Positions 1 to 10,886 of a DNA stretch of 64,000 bases are shown here, one piece after another. Under the pieces are notes generated by a model that had not been told where the DNA came from, did not search any database, and worked only from the letters and a program-made list of their open reading frames with translations. Numbering within the stretch: the first letter of the stretch is position 1; every line of letters starts with the position of its first letter. This DNA comes from Bacteroidota bacterium (GTDB lineage: Bacteria > Bacteroidota > Bacteroidia > Bacteroidales > Paludibacteraceae). The stretch lies in the NCBI GenBank assembly GCA_017860295.1, contig JAFNAS010000012.1, positions 186,001 to 250,000 on the forward strand, written 5' to 3'. Made by a program: the position numbers and the translations under genes.

Positions 1-20
1 TAAAAAACATACTAGTAATT

Positions 21-2009
21 TTATCTATAAGCAGGATTTTGGTATGCTACTTTCTCTTCAGTAGTAGCTTCCATCGCGTCAAATTGGCCTTGAGGAATAG
101 GGCGCAAATAATAATTCACAGGGATGTCGCGTGTTATTGTTTGAACAGTATGATCACTGGCTGAAGTTCCACAGATTTTGAAAGAACCACCAATTTCGCT
201 CCATTTCTGAGTGCGAACCAAATCATACCAACGATAACCCTCACCATAATATTCGCGTGAACGTTCTGCTAAAATATAATTGATGTCTATTGTTGCCGGT
301 GTAGCAGTAACCATAGCAGCACTATTATCTTCTACTTTTGTTTTATTTCCATTGTTACTCCAGCTCCATTTTCCGGCACGTGCACGAATCACATTAATTA
401 ATCCTCTTGCTGTTCCGTCATTTGCATATGTTCCGGTTACAGCCGTTGTGGTTGCTCCTTTCACAGCAGCTTCAGCCGCAATGAAAAATAATTCTGAGAA
501 TTTTGCTATAGGAAAAGGACGGGTACTTCCGGCATTGGGTTGTCCCAATCCAGTGCCGTTATCTGTACGGTAAGGACCAAGTTTCCAAATTCCCGGGTAT
601 ACGAGTCTGCTTATAGCACTGGGAGCTATCACATAATCGGCACGTCCTGGTAATACCCCAGCACCAACGCTACTTGCGTATGGAGAATTTGAATAATCAA
701 TGGTAGTCGTCGGATCTGAATCCAAAAAAGTTAAGACTGCATCTCCTTGAGTGATTAGCATATTGTTTGCATTATACAACGTGGTCGGATTAGAGGCACT
801 GGCTTTAATCCAGTTTCCCCTGTAAACAGTGGTAAAGGTACCGTCATAACGAGAATCATAGGTCTTATCTGCAAAAGTGTTTGTAAATACACCAATAGGA
901 GGAGCCATACGTACCCACGGACGTCCTAATCCTTGAACTGCTTCACGTTGTACTGAAGATAATTTTGAGGGAGAACTCCAATTTGTCTTAGAACTTGTAA
1001 TGGATGTATAATTCCATGTTTGAAACCAACTTGCAAAATTAGGGCCTGTACCTCCCGATTCATACGTTAGGCTGGCAGCATTAAATAATTCACTTGCTTG
1101 CGTGTGATCTGCGTAGAGTAAAATTTCATTATTTCGATCGTTTGTACCTACATTTACATCATAGTAGGTCGCTTGTAACCCGAAAGATGCCGGACTTTTA
1201 ATAGCAGTAGTAGCCATATCGTATGCTGCCTGATAATACCATGCTGCCGTTTTTCCGTTAGGATCGGTACGTGCACAATCGGGATAGGTAGGAATGTTGT
1301 TAGGATTTTCCAACCACCAGCCATAGGTAAGGTATGCCTTAGCTAAATAAAGACGAGCAGCTGTTTTGGTCACTCCTCCAGTTAAGCGTCCTGCATCCGG
1401 CAAATCATTAATGGCACTTAGTAAGTCAGGGAAAATGGCTTTAGTATATACTTCAGGAACGGTGTTTCTTTTAGATGTGCGAACTGTAGAGGTGTTGTAT
1501 GTCAATTCTCCAGCTCCTAAATCCAAAGGTACACCACCGAAGGTTTGCACCAGTAAGAAATAATCGAATGCACGGAAAAACTTTGCTTCGGCAATAACAG
1601 CATTTGAAATACCAACTGCTGAAGCATTTTCAATTACGCCATTGGCAGTATTAATATAAGGGAAAGTATTGAACCACACCGAACCTGCATCATTGTTAGT
1701 CGCAGTGGGCTTTGACCCAGTAACAGAAAAGTCATGTGCTTGAAAAGTACTTCCACTTGTTCCACTTGCCCCCCAAGTGCTCTCATCTGTGCCTGTTTGA
1801 CAATTGTTATAAAAATAGCCATTACCATAGATATTTCGTAGATGCGCGTACAAAGCCGTAATTTCACTCATAACGCCGCTGCTGGTTTTGAAATAATCAG
1901 AGGTATAACTACTGCGTGGTTGTTCATCCAAAATATTGGAACATCCCATAAGGAACAATGACAACACCGCTGTTCCTATAAATATTTTTATTTGTATTCG
2001 TTTCATCAT
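21..2009 (-). CDS. RagB/SusD family outer-membrane nutrient uptake lipoprotein
   Basis: 662 aa; lipoprotein signal (LSLFLMGCSN), SusD-like organisation with C-terminal ERSREYYGEGYRWYDLVR; directly downstream of a SusC homologue. Confidence 0.93.
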   Translation of the reverse strand: MMKRIQIKIFIGTAVLSLFLMGCSNILDEQPRSSYTSDYFKTSSGVMSEITALYAHLRNIYGNGYFYNNCQTGTDESTWGASGTSGSTFQAHDFSVTGSKPTATNNDAGSVWFNTFPYINTANGVIENASAVGISNAVIAEAKFFRAFDYFLLVQTFGGVPLDLGAGELTYNTSTVRTSKRNTVPEVYTKAIFPDLLSAINDLPDAGRLTGGVTKTAARLYLAKAYLTYGWWLENPNNIPTYPDCARTDPNGKTAAWYYQAAYDMATTAIKSPASFGLQATYYDVNVGTNDRNNEILLYADHTQASELFNAASLTYESGGTGPNFASWFQTWNYTSITSSKTNWSSPSKLSSVQREAVQGLGRPWVRMAPPIGVFTNTFADKTYDSRYDGTFTTVYRGNWIKASASNPTTLYNANNMLITQGDAVLTFLDSDPTTTIDYSNSPYASSVGAGVLPGRADYVIAPSAISRLVYPGIWKLGPYRTDNGTGLGQPNAGSTRPFPIAKFSELFFIAAEAAVKGATTTAVTGTYANDGTARGLINVIRARAGKWSWSNNGNKTKVEDNSAAMVTATPATIDINYILAERSREYYGEGYRWYDLVRTQKWSEIGGSFKICGTSASDHTVQTITRDIPVNYYLRPIPQGQFDAMEATTEEKVAYQNPAYR

Positions 2010-2017
2010 AATATGTT

Positions 2018-5000
2018 TTAGAATGTTACACTTAATCCAATTAAGTAATTACGTGTTGTAGGTGTGCTAGTTCCTAATGTTAACATACGTTTTAGGTTGT
2101 CACTAAGAGGTACTGCTGCGTTTTCGTTACCCATTGAGTTGGTTTCTGGATCCATTCCTGTTTCATTTTTGTAAGGAGAAAATAATACAAATGGATTTTC
2201 AACGGTACAATAAACACGTAATTTGTCAATTCCAGCGCTTTTTAACCATTTCTGATTGAAATTGTATCCTAGTGTAATAGTACGTACCTTTAAATAAGAT
2301 GCACTAAAATAGCCTAGAGTACTTCCGTATTTTGGATTATCTCCTCCAGCTCCTCCAGGTTTCGGATATTTAGCTCCAGTGTTAGTCGAAGTCCAATAAT
2401 CTACTTTTACGTTGTTATTTGAACGTGCATTCAAGTTATTAAGGTAGCTGCCAGAGCCATAGAGGGTGCTGTTAAGAATACCGCCGCTTTTGAATACTCC
2501 TACTAAGCTCAAATCAAATCCTTTATAAGAAACATTTGTGTTGAAACCTCCAGCAAAATCGGGATCGGTATCTATTATTTGACGATCATCAGCTCCAATA
2601 GCCCTTGTCGGTGTTCCATCGGCGTTGTAGGTACCTGTGTATAGAACCTTAATTAACCCTGCTGCAGTCCCGGGTTCCAAAATGCTCTGATATTTATCAG
2701 TTGTTTGCCAAATTCCTATTTTTTTATAATCATAGATACTATTGATAGAATGACCTACGAACCACCAATTACTTTCGTCTTTAGTGGCTCCCGAAGCAAG
2801 ACTAACCAATTTATTTTTATTTGTATAGATATTGATGCCAGCACTCCAGGTCCAACCATTGAGGTTATCCAATATCACACCATTCAGCGAGAATTCTAAA
2901 CCTTTGTTTTGTGTAGCACCGATATTAGCAGTGTAGCTGCCTATTCCTGTTGAAGCAGGCATATTTACATTTAATAGCACATTATCTGTATTCATTATAT
3001 AGTATTCTACCTTGCCAGATAACCTATTTTTCAAGAGAGAAAAATCAACTCCGAAATTCCATGTTTTAGAAAATTCCCAACCCAATTTAGGATTAGGTAT
3101 CTTAGATAAATAGACACCAGTAGAGTATGTAGTACCATAGTTATAGGGATTTGTAGTTAAGAGTCCTAGCGTACTATAGGGATCAACAGATTGGTTAGAA
3201 GTCTCTCCATAACCTGCAAATATTTTTAGTTTGTCAATAGCCGTAAGGCTTTTCATAAAAGATTCTTCATTGATATTCCATCCGGCAGATACAGCAGGGT
3301 AGGTATGCCACTGATGCCCTGCTGCCAATACGGAAGAAGCATCGGAACGGACAGTGGCACTCAACATATAACGATCATTGTAAGAGTACATTACTCGTCC
3401 CATATAAGACATTAAACCTCTCTGCCAATAATTCTGATACTTGGGGTTGATGGTAACATTCTGTTGACCATATCCTAAATTGTAAAACTGAAAGGCTTGA
3501 GCCGGAATATCTTGTGCTGAAGCAGACGAATACCAGTAGGTGGTTTGCTCAGAAGAATACATAGCGACAGCATTCAGTCGATGAACTTTAGCAAAAGTAC
3601 GGTCATAAGACAACAAGTTTTCAATTGCCCAATTGATTTTATGTTCGTTGCTGATATTGGCACTTGACACGGTAGATGGGGTTCCACTGAATACTCCTTG
3701 TCCCGTGAAGTTGCCATAGTTACTTTGTCGGTAATTCAACCCGATGTTAGCACGATACTTTAAACCTTCTACTCCTGGAATATTGATTTCAGCGAATGCT
3801 GAATTGTAAGAACTAAATGCTCTGGTTTGATCAATATAATTATCACCTAACGCTTTTAATGTTTGTTTTGTGTAGATCCATTCGGCTCCTGATGTCGCCT
3901 TAAGATAGGTTGATTTTGGAGTTCCATCTGTGTTGTACGGGCTGGCAAGAGGAGAAGCTGCTAAAGCGGTACCGGGTCCTAGGTTATTACCGTTCGTTAC
4001 TTGATAACTAGTATTTGTATTGAATCCAAAGTGAAACAGTTTACCTATTAACTGATCTAGAGAATTACGTAAAGAATAGCGTGAATAGTTTTGTAATGGT
4101 ATGACTGATTGGTCTTTGTAATAACTTATTCCAAAATTATAATTTCCTTTTTCGGATCCTCCCGAAATTCCTAAATCGTGATTAGTTACTGTGCCGGTTT
4201 GGTAGAGTAGGCTTTGCCAATCGGTGCTTACATCGTTTGATTCATCCAGAGTATTTGAAACGATATTTGCAGCTTTACGTAAAGCTGCAAATTCAGATCC
4301 ATTCATCATAGGATATTTAGCAAAGACTTTTTTTATGCCATAATAACCACTGTAGGTAACATGAGCGGTTTGTCCTTTTTGCCCGCTGATACTTGTTACC
4401 AATATAACGCCGTTGGCACCGCGAGAACCATAAATGGCAGTAGCCGAGGCATCTTTCAAAATATCAATGCTTTTGATATTGTTGGGATCTATATCTCCGA
4501 TGGATCCGGCAAAAGGTATCCCATCAAGAACAACTAACGGGTCATTCGTGGCATTCAATGAACGAGTACCCCGGATACGAATCTGCATAGAGGAACCTGG
4601 CTTGGTTGAAGTTTGTGACATTTCAACACCTGCAACTCGTCCTTGCAAAGCTCGCGCGATATTAGCAGCAGGCACATCGCGTAGCTTATCTCCATTCATT
4701 GAGGCTACAGATCCTGTTACAGCTTCTCTTCGCTGCGTCCCATATCCTACAACTACAACTTCACTTAATGCCTTTGTGTCTTCTGCTAATGTGATATTAA
4801 TAACCGATTTTCCATTTACAGCTAAAATTTGGGAACTGTAACCGACAAAAGAAAATTCCAATTTAGCATTAGCAGGTACCTGAATCGAATATTTACCGTC
4901 AACATCGGTGATGGTTCCGGAAGAAGAACCCTGAATCCTGACGTTGACCCCGGGGAGGGTCGCATTCGTAGCATCTTTAACAGTACCCTTGACTGTTATC

Positions 5001-5083
5001 GCTTGCCCAAACGCGGAGATTGAAAACAAAAGTAACAGGAATAGAATTCCCGGCACTCTGAGACAACTAATAGTTTGTTTCAT
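2018..5083 (-). CDS. SusC/RagA family TonB-linked outer membrane protein
   Basis: 1021 aa; carboxypeptidase-regulatory-like N-terminus (VKGTVKDATNATLPGVNVRIQGSSSGTITDVDGKYSI), SEVVVVGYGTQRREAVTGSV, plug motif DPLVVLDGIPF, ATAIYGSRGANGVILVTS. Confidence 0.96.
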   Translation of the reverse strand: MKQTISCLRVPGILFLLLLFSISAFGQAITVKGTVKDATNATLPGVNVRIQGSSSGTITDVDGKYSIQVPANAKLEFSFVGYSSQILAVNGKSVINITLAEDTKALSEVVVVGYGTQRREAVTGSVASMNGDKLRDVPAANIARALQGRVAGVEMSQTSTKPGSSMQIRIRGTRSLNATNDPLVVLDGIPFAGSIGDIDPNNIKSIDILKDASATAIYGSRGANGVILVTSISGQKGQTAHVTYSGYYGIKKVFAKYPMMNGSEFAALRKAANIVSNTLDESNDVSTDWQSLLYQTGTVTNHDLGISGGSEKGNYNFGISYYKDQSVIPLQNYSRYSLRNSLDQLIGKLFHFGFNTNTSYQVTNGNNLGPGTALAASPLASPYNTDGTPKSTYLKATSGAEWIYTKQTLKALGDNYIDQTRAFSSYNSAFAEINIPGVEGLKYRANIGLNYRQSNYGNFTGQGVFSGTPSTVSSANISNEHKINWAIENLLSYDRTFAKVHRLNAVAMYSSEQTTYWYSSASAQDIPAQAFQFYNLGYGQQNVTINPKYQNYWQRGLMSYMGRVMYSYNDRYMLSATVRSDASSVLAAGHQWHTYPAVSAGWNINEESFMKSLTAIDKLKIFAGYGETSNQSVDPYSTLGLLTTNPYNYGTTYSTGVYLSKIPNPKLGWEFSKTWNFGVDFSLLKNRLSGKVEYYIMNTDNVLLNVNMPASTGIGSYTANIGATQNKGLEFSLNGVILDNLNGWTWSAGINIYTNKNKLVSLASGATKDESNWWFVGHSINSIYDYKKIGIWQTTDKYQSILEPGTAAGLIKVLYTGTYNADGTPTRAIGADDRQIIDTDPDFAGGFNTNVSYKGFDLSLVGVFKSGGILNSTLYGSGSYLNNLNARSNNNVKVDYWTSTNTGAKYPKPGGAGGDNPKYGSTLGYFSASYLKVRTITLGYNFNQKWLKSAGIDKLRVYCTVENPFVLFSPYKNETGMDPETNSMGNENAAVPLSDNLKRMLTLGTSTPTTRNYLIGLSVTF

Positions 5084-5416
5084 GATTAAAAAAATTAGAA
5101 ATTAAAATTAACAACTGGCACAATTATACTAACATGGAGTTGCGCTTTTGGTTGCCATTGCATCGCAAATTTAGATAATACCTCAAAGGTGGGTGCGGAA
5201 ATAGGCAACAACTTCTGACAATTTCGTTACATGAATAGTAAAATTGATCCATTTGCTGTAGGTTTCGTGTCAAATGTTAAAAAGATAGCCATTTGTATAA
5301 TTTTTTACTTTGATGCTATGGGTAAATTATCTTCTTCATAATCTATTATATATGATTCTGAACTCTCAAATGGCAAATTTAGTAATATTATTAACTTATA
5401 GAATGTTTAAAATGTA

Positions 5417-8365
5417 TTATTTTGTATCGTTTTTGATATTATTATAAAAGCTTTCGGGAGGAAAGAAGAAACTTGGTTTTATTCCCCCGGTATTGATAAC
5501 GATACGCTGTAAAACTACCACCGGATCCATCATAAAAATTTTTACCTTGTGATAGCCTCTGGTTCTTATATTGTGTTCGGTTTTACAAACCCGGATGCTG
5601 TTGATTACTGATTGACTCCATACTTGGCTGTCGCCAGAACCAGTGATGCTGATACGTGGAATCTGAACGATCTGAGGTTGTTCATTATCGATGGCTACGG
5701 CAAATCGCATATCGGCATCGAATCGGTTATTGAGTGTCGGGGCAATTAATGTATTGATTTCAATTTTACCGGTTGTAAACAGGTAACAATTATATTCAAG
5801 CACCGGAGCTTTGCTGAAATCCGTAAAACTTTGAGCAGTAACAGGCAAAGGTATCATCGACGAGAGTGTATGTCCATAACCGGGAATTCGTTGCCATTGT
5901 ACGCCGTTAGCTTCTTTGTTAGAACTGTAATGCTCAGCTTCCATTGTCACATATCCGTTCGATTCGATAAAACCTTTCAGGTTTTTTCGGTCAGGCTTCT
6001 CCGGATTGAAAATTGAAGCGGCAATATTGAAAGACTGAGTCGCTGATGTTATGCGAATGTTGCCAGTAATATTTTGTCCTTTAGGTACTTTTGCCCAGTC
6101 GATAGCTACCTCTACGCGTAGTTCGTTGTCTGTCGATCCTTTTCTTACAGATGGAATGATCCATGATTGCAAGGGCTTAATATCAAAAGAGTGCATACCT
6201 GGCTTTTTGGCGAAGACATCGAAATAGTGTTTTTCTCTCGTATAGTTACTGAATTGGGGTAGGGTATCTTGTCCCTGAGCAGAAATTGCTGTTTTATATC
6301 CTTCTACAGCGATACCGATATTCTCTGTTGCGGATGGTTGCACACATTCTAAATGTGGCATTATGTTGTATTTGGGATCGGACCAACTTCGGTAACCGAT
6401 ATGCGGTTGATTCATCATGCCGTTCCATTTTCCTCCGGCTACTTGAGTGTGATAGGTCACAGTCAGTAAGGAATCCTGAATAAATAGCTCTTTTGTTTTC
6501 AACGCATAATCGTTGGCGGAGAGTCGTCCCTGTGACGCATAAGTGTGATTTTTGGATAAATTGAAGTAGAAATTATTAAGCGTATAGGAGGCTTTTGTTG
6601 GATAAAGCACCAGTTGAAAAAAAGCATCCTTTTTATCTGGATCAAGTGAAGTATAGATCGAATTGGCTTTGTCCGAGATCGCTTTCCATTTAGAAACTAC
6701 CGTTTCGGCTTCACGGTAGTTAACCAGACTGAATGTATTCGCAGAAAGCAACTCGGGTTTGATCCAGCCGTTGTATTTGGTATATTTATCAAGAATATCG
6801 GCAATGTCCGTGGCCTGTTGTTTTCCAAATTGTAACTCAGCCCATTGTTTGGTATAATCGGTAAGATTATCTTTGTTCCATGCATGCGGATTCCAAGCCA
6901 GATTTAGGAAGAAGTCCATTGGGAACTCAAGCGGTTTGATATCTCCAACGTTTAAAATCCAAATACGATCGGCTCCGTATTCGTATGCTTTACTCATCTG
7001 ATCCCATATTTTTGTGACCGGAATTGTATTGATCCATTTGTAGCTACGTGGACCTCCGACGTAATCGGCATGGTAATAAATTCCAGCGCCACCGCTGCGT
7101 TTACGTTCTTCGGCAGATGGTAAGCGACGGATATTGCCCCAGTTGTCGTCGCTCCATAATAGGGTGATATAGTCGGGCACTTTCATTCCATGCTCATAAT
7201 ATTCTTGTATCTCTTTGTATAAACACCATATTTGTGGAATTTTAGTGATATCGGGATTTAGTTCTTCTCGAAGGATTGTCTGCTGTTTTGCTACAATCTT
7301 TTCTACCATAGCAATATTGCTTTTCAGATCGCCTCCCATTTCCGAATCATTAGCGCCCCGGAGGCCCATCGTAATGATGCTTTCGTAGTTTTTATTGCGA
7401 CGGATGCCTTCTCTCCAAAAGTTTTCCAGTGTATCGGGATATTTTGTATAGTCCCAATGTCCCAATGTGTTATAATAACGTCTGTCCCACTCTTGCTGAG
7501 AGCGTAACATCGGTTCCTGATGCGAAGTACCCATTACGATACCGTATTCATCGGCTAGACGAGGATTCTCGGGATCATCTTCGTTAAAATCGTTTGCCCA
7601 CATTGCAGGCCATAGATAATTGGCTTTCAGGCGTAGAAGTAACTCGAATACTTTGGTGTAAAATTGATGATTGCAATTTGGTATGTCGTTAGGAATCAAT
7701 GGATATTGACTTGGCTTTACCGTTCCGAACGTATTTTTTATCCAGCTGCTTAATGCCGGTGCTTCGTCGTTAATAAAGATACCACGATATTTTACGGCGG
7801 GACGATCCTCTTTGCTGAAATTACGTGAGATAGTGAGAATATTTTGTTTTTGAGGAGCTACATCGGCAAACCAGTACCAGGGCGAGATGCCTATTTGTTG
7901 AGAAAGATCGTAAATGCCATAAATTGTGCCTCGCTTATCGCTACCTGCAATGACCAGAGCTTGTTCAACGTTTGGAAAAGGTTTCTCAACCACTTGCATG
8001 GAGAAGGCTTCCCATTGATTGTTTATTGAAGCGGTTTTGATTTTGCCTGAATGGATGAGTTGATCTATATATTGACTTTTTCCGATCGTTCCAATGATGA
8101 TTGCGTATTGGATATGTTCGGAGAGTGAGGATGAAAATTCCGGCTTGTTATCCGTGACCTTTTGAATATCGGATTGCAGATCGGATGCCGCTCTAACGAC
8201 CCCTTTGAAATCTCGAAAATCGATCATTATTGAAGCTGTCAATCCTTGTTTGGCAATGCAAAAATCATTGGCAAAAGTATGCTTAACATAGGAGTCGGTA
8301 GCTTGAATAGTAAATGCAATTGCTTGCAATACAGAAATAAAACAAATAAGGAGTAGCTTTTTCAT
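5417..8365 (-). CDS. Glycoside hydrolase family 115 (xylan alpha-(4-O-methyl)glucuronidase-like)
   Basis: 982 aa, signal peptide; GIYDLSQQIGISPWYWFADVAPQ, KYRGIFINDEAPALSSWIK, LWPAMWANDFNEDDPENPRLADEYGIVMGTSHQEPM are GH115-type blocks. Confidence 0.9.
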   Translation of the reverse strand: MKKLLLICFISVLQAIAFTIQATDSYVKHTFANDFCIAKQGLTASIMIDFRDFKGVVRAASDLQSDIQKVTDNKPEFSSSLSEHIQYAIIIGTIGKSQYIDQLIHSGKIKTASINNQWEAFSMQVVEKPFPNVEQALVIAGSDKRGTIYGIYDLSQQIGISPWYWFADVAPQKQNILTISRNFSKEDRPAVKYRGIFINDEAPALSSWIKNTFGTVKPSQYPLIPNDIPNCNHQFYTKVFELLLRLKANYLWPAMWANDFNEDDPENPRLADEYGIVMGTSHQEPMLRSQQEWDRRYYNTLGHWDYTKYPDTLENFWREGIRRNKNYESIITMGLRGANDSEMGGDLKSNIAMVEKIVAKQQTILREELNPDITKIPQIWCLYKEIQEYYEHGMKVPDYITLLWSDDNWGNIRRLPSAEERKRSGGAGIYYHADYVGGPRSYKWINTIPVTKIWDQMSKAYEYGADRIWILNVGDIKPLEFPMDFFLNLAWNPHAWNKDNLTDYTKQWAELQFGKQQATDIADILDKYTKYNGWIKPELLSANTFSLVNYREAETVVSKWKAISDKANSIYTSLDPDKKDAFFQLVLYPTKASYTLNNFYFNLSKNHTYASQGRLSANDYALKTKELFIQDSLLTVTYHTQVAGGKWNGMMNQPHIGYRSWSDPKYNIMPHLECVQPSATENIGIAVEGYKTAISAQGQDTLPQFSNYTREKHYFDVFAKKPGMHSFDIKPLQSWIIPSVRKGSTDNELRVEVAIDWAKVPKGQNITGNIRITSATQSFNIAASIFNPEKPDRKNLKGFIESNGYVTMEAEHYSSNKEANGVQWQRIPGYGHTLSSMIPLPVTAQSFTDFSKAPVLEYNCYLFTTGKIEINTLIAPTLNNRFDADMRFAVAIDNEQPQIVQIPRISITGSGDSQVWSQSVINSIRVCKTEHNIRTRGYHKVKIFMMDPVVVLQRIVINTGGIKPSFFFPPESFYNNIKNDTK

Positions 8366-8446
8366 GGTGTTCGTTTAGGGCAAATCAATAGCAGGCCTTC
8401 TCCGAAGGGAGAAAGCTGCCGGTGATTTATAAATGTTATTAGGATC

Positions 8447-9631
8447 TTATTTTGAAGGATAGAGGGACTTTGCAATGCCCATCTCAAGTCCTCTTAATTC
8501 CGCTAATCCTTTCATACGGCCAAGAAGAGAGTATCCGTAGAAAACTTGTGGTTTAGCCAAATCGTCAAGCATCTGATGTCCGTGGTCGGGACGCAGGGGA
8601 AGTGAAATCTGACGTTTTTGCATGGTTTCGATGAATGAACTCATCACACCATACATGTTAACGCTTCCTTCCAGATGGTTGGCCTCAAAAAAGCGATTGT
8701 CGTCAAGCCACTGAGTACTACGTAAGTGTACAAAGTGGATGCGATCGGCAAAGCGCTGGCTCATTTTTACCAGATCGTTTTCGCGGCGTACACTCAGCGA
8801 TCCGGTACAGAAACAGATGCCGTTGGCTGTCGATGGAACTGCTTCGGCAAGAGCTGCATAATCTTCTTCACGGCTGGCAATACGCGGCAGTCCGAGAATA
8901 GGAAAGGGAGGATCGTCGGGATGAATGGCCATTTTAACACCAACTTCTTCGGCTACCGGGATCACTTCCTTGAGGAATAAAATCAGGTGTTCTCTCATTT
9001 TATTGGCATCAAAATCTTTATATTTTGCTAATTGTTCCAAAACATATTCTACCGTGAAGGCTTTCCCTTCTCCCGGAATACCAGAGAGGATCACGCTAAG
9101 AATACGGTTTTTATCCTCTTCAGTCATCGTTTCATAACTTTTCTTTACTTGCTCGAAATCTTCGTCCGACAGCTCTTCGCGTGCTCCTTTGCGTTGCAAT
9201 ACAAATACATCGAACGCAAGAAAAGCGTAACGATCAAAATACATCGCCTTTGAACCATCGGGTAGGGTGTACGATAGGTCGGTACGTATCCAGTCGAGTA
9301 CCGGCATAAAGTTGTAAGTTACCACATCAACGCCACATTTGGCGAGGTTTCGTAACGTGATTTTGTAGTTCTCTATGTACTGAAGATAGTTTCCGGTGCG
9401 GCGTTTAATATCTTCGTGTACATTTACGCTTTCCACTACGTGCCAAGCTAATCCGGCATCTTCAATTACCTTTTTGTATTTCTGAATTTCTTCCGCGCTC
9501 CATACTTCGCCAGTAGGAATATGGTGAAGAGAGGAGACAACCGCTGTACAGCCGCTTTGGCGGATATCCTGCAGGGTTACTGTATCTTTGGGTCCATACC
9601 AACGCATGGACTGTTCAAAACCGTAGATCAT
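8447..9631 (-). CDS. uxuA: Mannonate dehydratase
   Basis: 394 aa; [69 protein letters not shown]. Confidence 0.95.
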   Translation of the reverse strand: MIYGFEQSMRWYGPKDTVTLQDIRQSGCTAVVSSLHHIPTGEVWSAEEIQKYKKVIEDAGLAWHVVESVNVHEDIKRRTGNYLQYIENYKITLRNLAKCGVDVVTYNFMPVLDWIRTDLSYTLPDGSKAMYFDRYAFLAFDVFVLQRKGAREELSDEDFEQVKKSYETMTEEDKNRILSVILSGIPGEGKAFTVEYVLEQLAKYKDFDANKMREHLILFLKEVIPVAEEVGVKMAIHPDDPPFPILGLPRIASREEDYAALAEAVPSTANGICFCTGSLSVRRENDLVKMSQRFADRIHFVHLRSTQWLDDNRFFEANHLEGSVNMYGVMSSFIETMQKRQISLPLRPDHGHQMLDDLAKPQVFYGYSLLGRMKGLAELRGLEMGIAKSLYPSK

Positions 9632-9641
9632 GTCAATAAGT

Positions 9642-9765
9642 TAAAAGCCCCTCCAAGACCTCCCCTCAAGGGAGGCTTATCAATCGGACTAAGTTATTAT
9701 GATAAAATATTATTGATTTCTAAAATTGCAGTTTAAAAGTCCCCTTGTGGGGGATTTAGGGGTTA
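9642..9765. repeat. Pair of GC-rich palindromic REP-like sequences in inverted orientation (REPIN-like)
   Basis: AAAAGCCCCTCCAAGACCTCCCCTCAAGGGAGGCTT and, about 90 bp away, AAAAGTCCCCTTGTGGGGGATTTAGGGGTT; each contains a hairpin and the two are imperfect inverted copies. Confidence 0.55.
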
Positions 9766-10578
9766 CACTCCCGAATAGGCATCGAATCCGCCGTCGACAA
9801 TAATATTTTGTCCGTTAACGAAGCGTGAAGCATCGCTGCACAACCATTGAATGGTTCCGTTCAGTTCGTCGGCAACGCCCATACGACCGAACGGTGTGGA
9901 GTTAATTATTTTGTGTCCTCGGGGAGTCAGCGAACCATCTTCGTTGGTCAGTAAGGTACGGTTTTGCTCTGTTAAGAAGAATCCAGGACAGATAGAATTG
10001 ACTCTTATTTTGTCTCCATATTTTTGAGAATATTCAACAGCCAGCCATTTTGTAAAATTTTGAATGGCGCTTTTTGCTGCCGAATAACCGATGACACGGG
10101 TCATGGGACGCGCCACGGTGGCTGATGTAAAATTAATAATATTACCCTCTTTGCGATTGACCATCTCTTTGGTGAATACCCTGGTTGGATAAATCGTACC
10201 GTAGAGGTTGAGATCAATTACCTGACGCAATTGTTCGAGATCGAGATCGAAAAACGATTGTTCCGGGAGTATATTGGCTCCCGCACGGTTACCTCCGGCC
10301 GCGTTAATCAATATGTCAATGGAGCCGAATTTAGCTTTGATTTCGTCGTGATTTTGTTGAAGAATGTCGATGTTGAGTACATCCGAAACCAGAAACAAAG
10401 CTTCGTTGCCGGCTGCTTTGATCTCATTTTCGAGGGTTTTTCCTTTAGCCACATCGCGACCCAAAATAGCGACTTTGGCTCCTTGAGCAGCCAAGTGTTT
10501 GGAAACAGCACTGCCCAATACGCCAGTTCCACCGGTAATGACAATCACCTTACCGGCAATGTTGAATTCATTTTTCAT
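9763..10578 (-). CDS. SDR family oxidoreductase, probable fructuronate reductase / D-mannonate oxidoreductase
   Basis: 271 aa; Rossmann motif TGGTGVLGSAVSKHLA, YSAAKSAIQNFTKWLAVE, NGQNIIVDGGFDAYSGV; directly upstream of uxuA on the same strand. Confidence 0.85.
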   Translation of the reverse strand: MKNEFNIAGKVIVITGGTGVLGSAVSKHLAAQGAKVAILGRDVAKGKTLENEIKAAGNEALFLVSDVLNIDILQQNHDEIKAKFGSIDILINAAGGNRAGANILPEQSFFDLDLEQLRQVIDLNLYGTIYPTRVFTKEMVNRKEGNIINFTSATVARPMTRVIGYSAAKSAIQNFTKWLAVEYSQKYGDKIRVNSICPGFFLTEQNRTLLTNEDGSLTPRGHKIINSTPFGRMGVADELNGTIQWLCSDASRFVNGQNIIVDGGFDAYSGV

Positions 10579-10854
10579 ATTAGAAATAAAAAAAGGTCGA
10601 CTGTATAGCCTTGCGGCTGTTCAAATCGACAGTTGCAAAATTAATTATTGAGTTATTGTTGGTGTCTGATTTTTGATACATTTGATTTCGAAATAGGGTC
10701 TCTGTTATGATTTTTGATACAGGGACTATCATGATCGAAACATTTTAGTTATTTAGAGCACTTTGGTTATCTCTTTATTCTGGATTTTCAACAGATTTTT
10801 CCAATTTTTCTCTTTTACAGAGTGTCTCTGAAAAAAAGTGAGTCGAAAAGAGTC

Positions 10855-10886
10855 AAGAAGGAAACAAGACGTCTTGTTTCCTTCTT
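10855..10886. promoter_or_regulatory. Perfect 32-bp palindrome in a divergent intergenic region (candidate operator)
   Basis: AAGAAGGAAACAAGAC|GTCTTGTTTCCTTCTT, no spacer. Confidence 0.5.

Noticed and set aside
4434-4841. 135-aa plus-strand ORF inside susC
   Set aside because: Antisense to the highly conserved SusC plug region; spurious.
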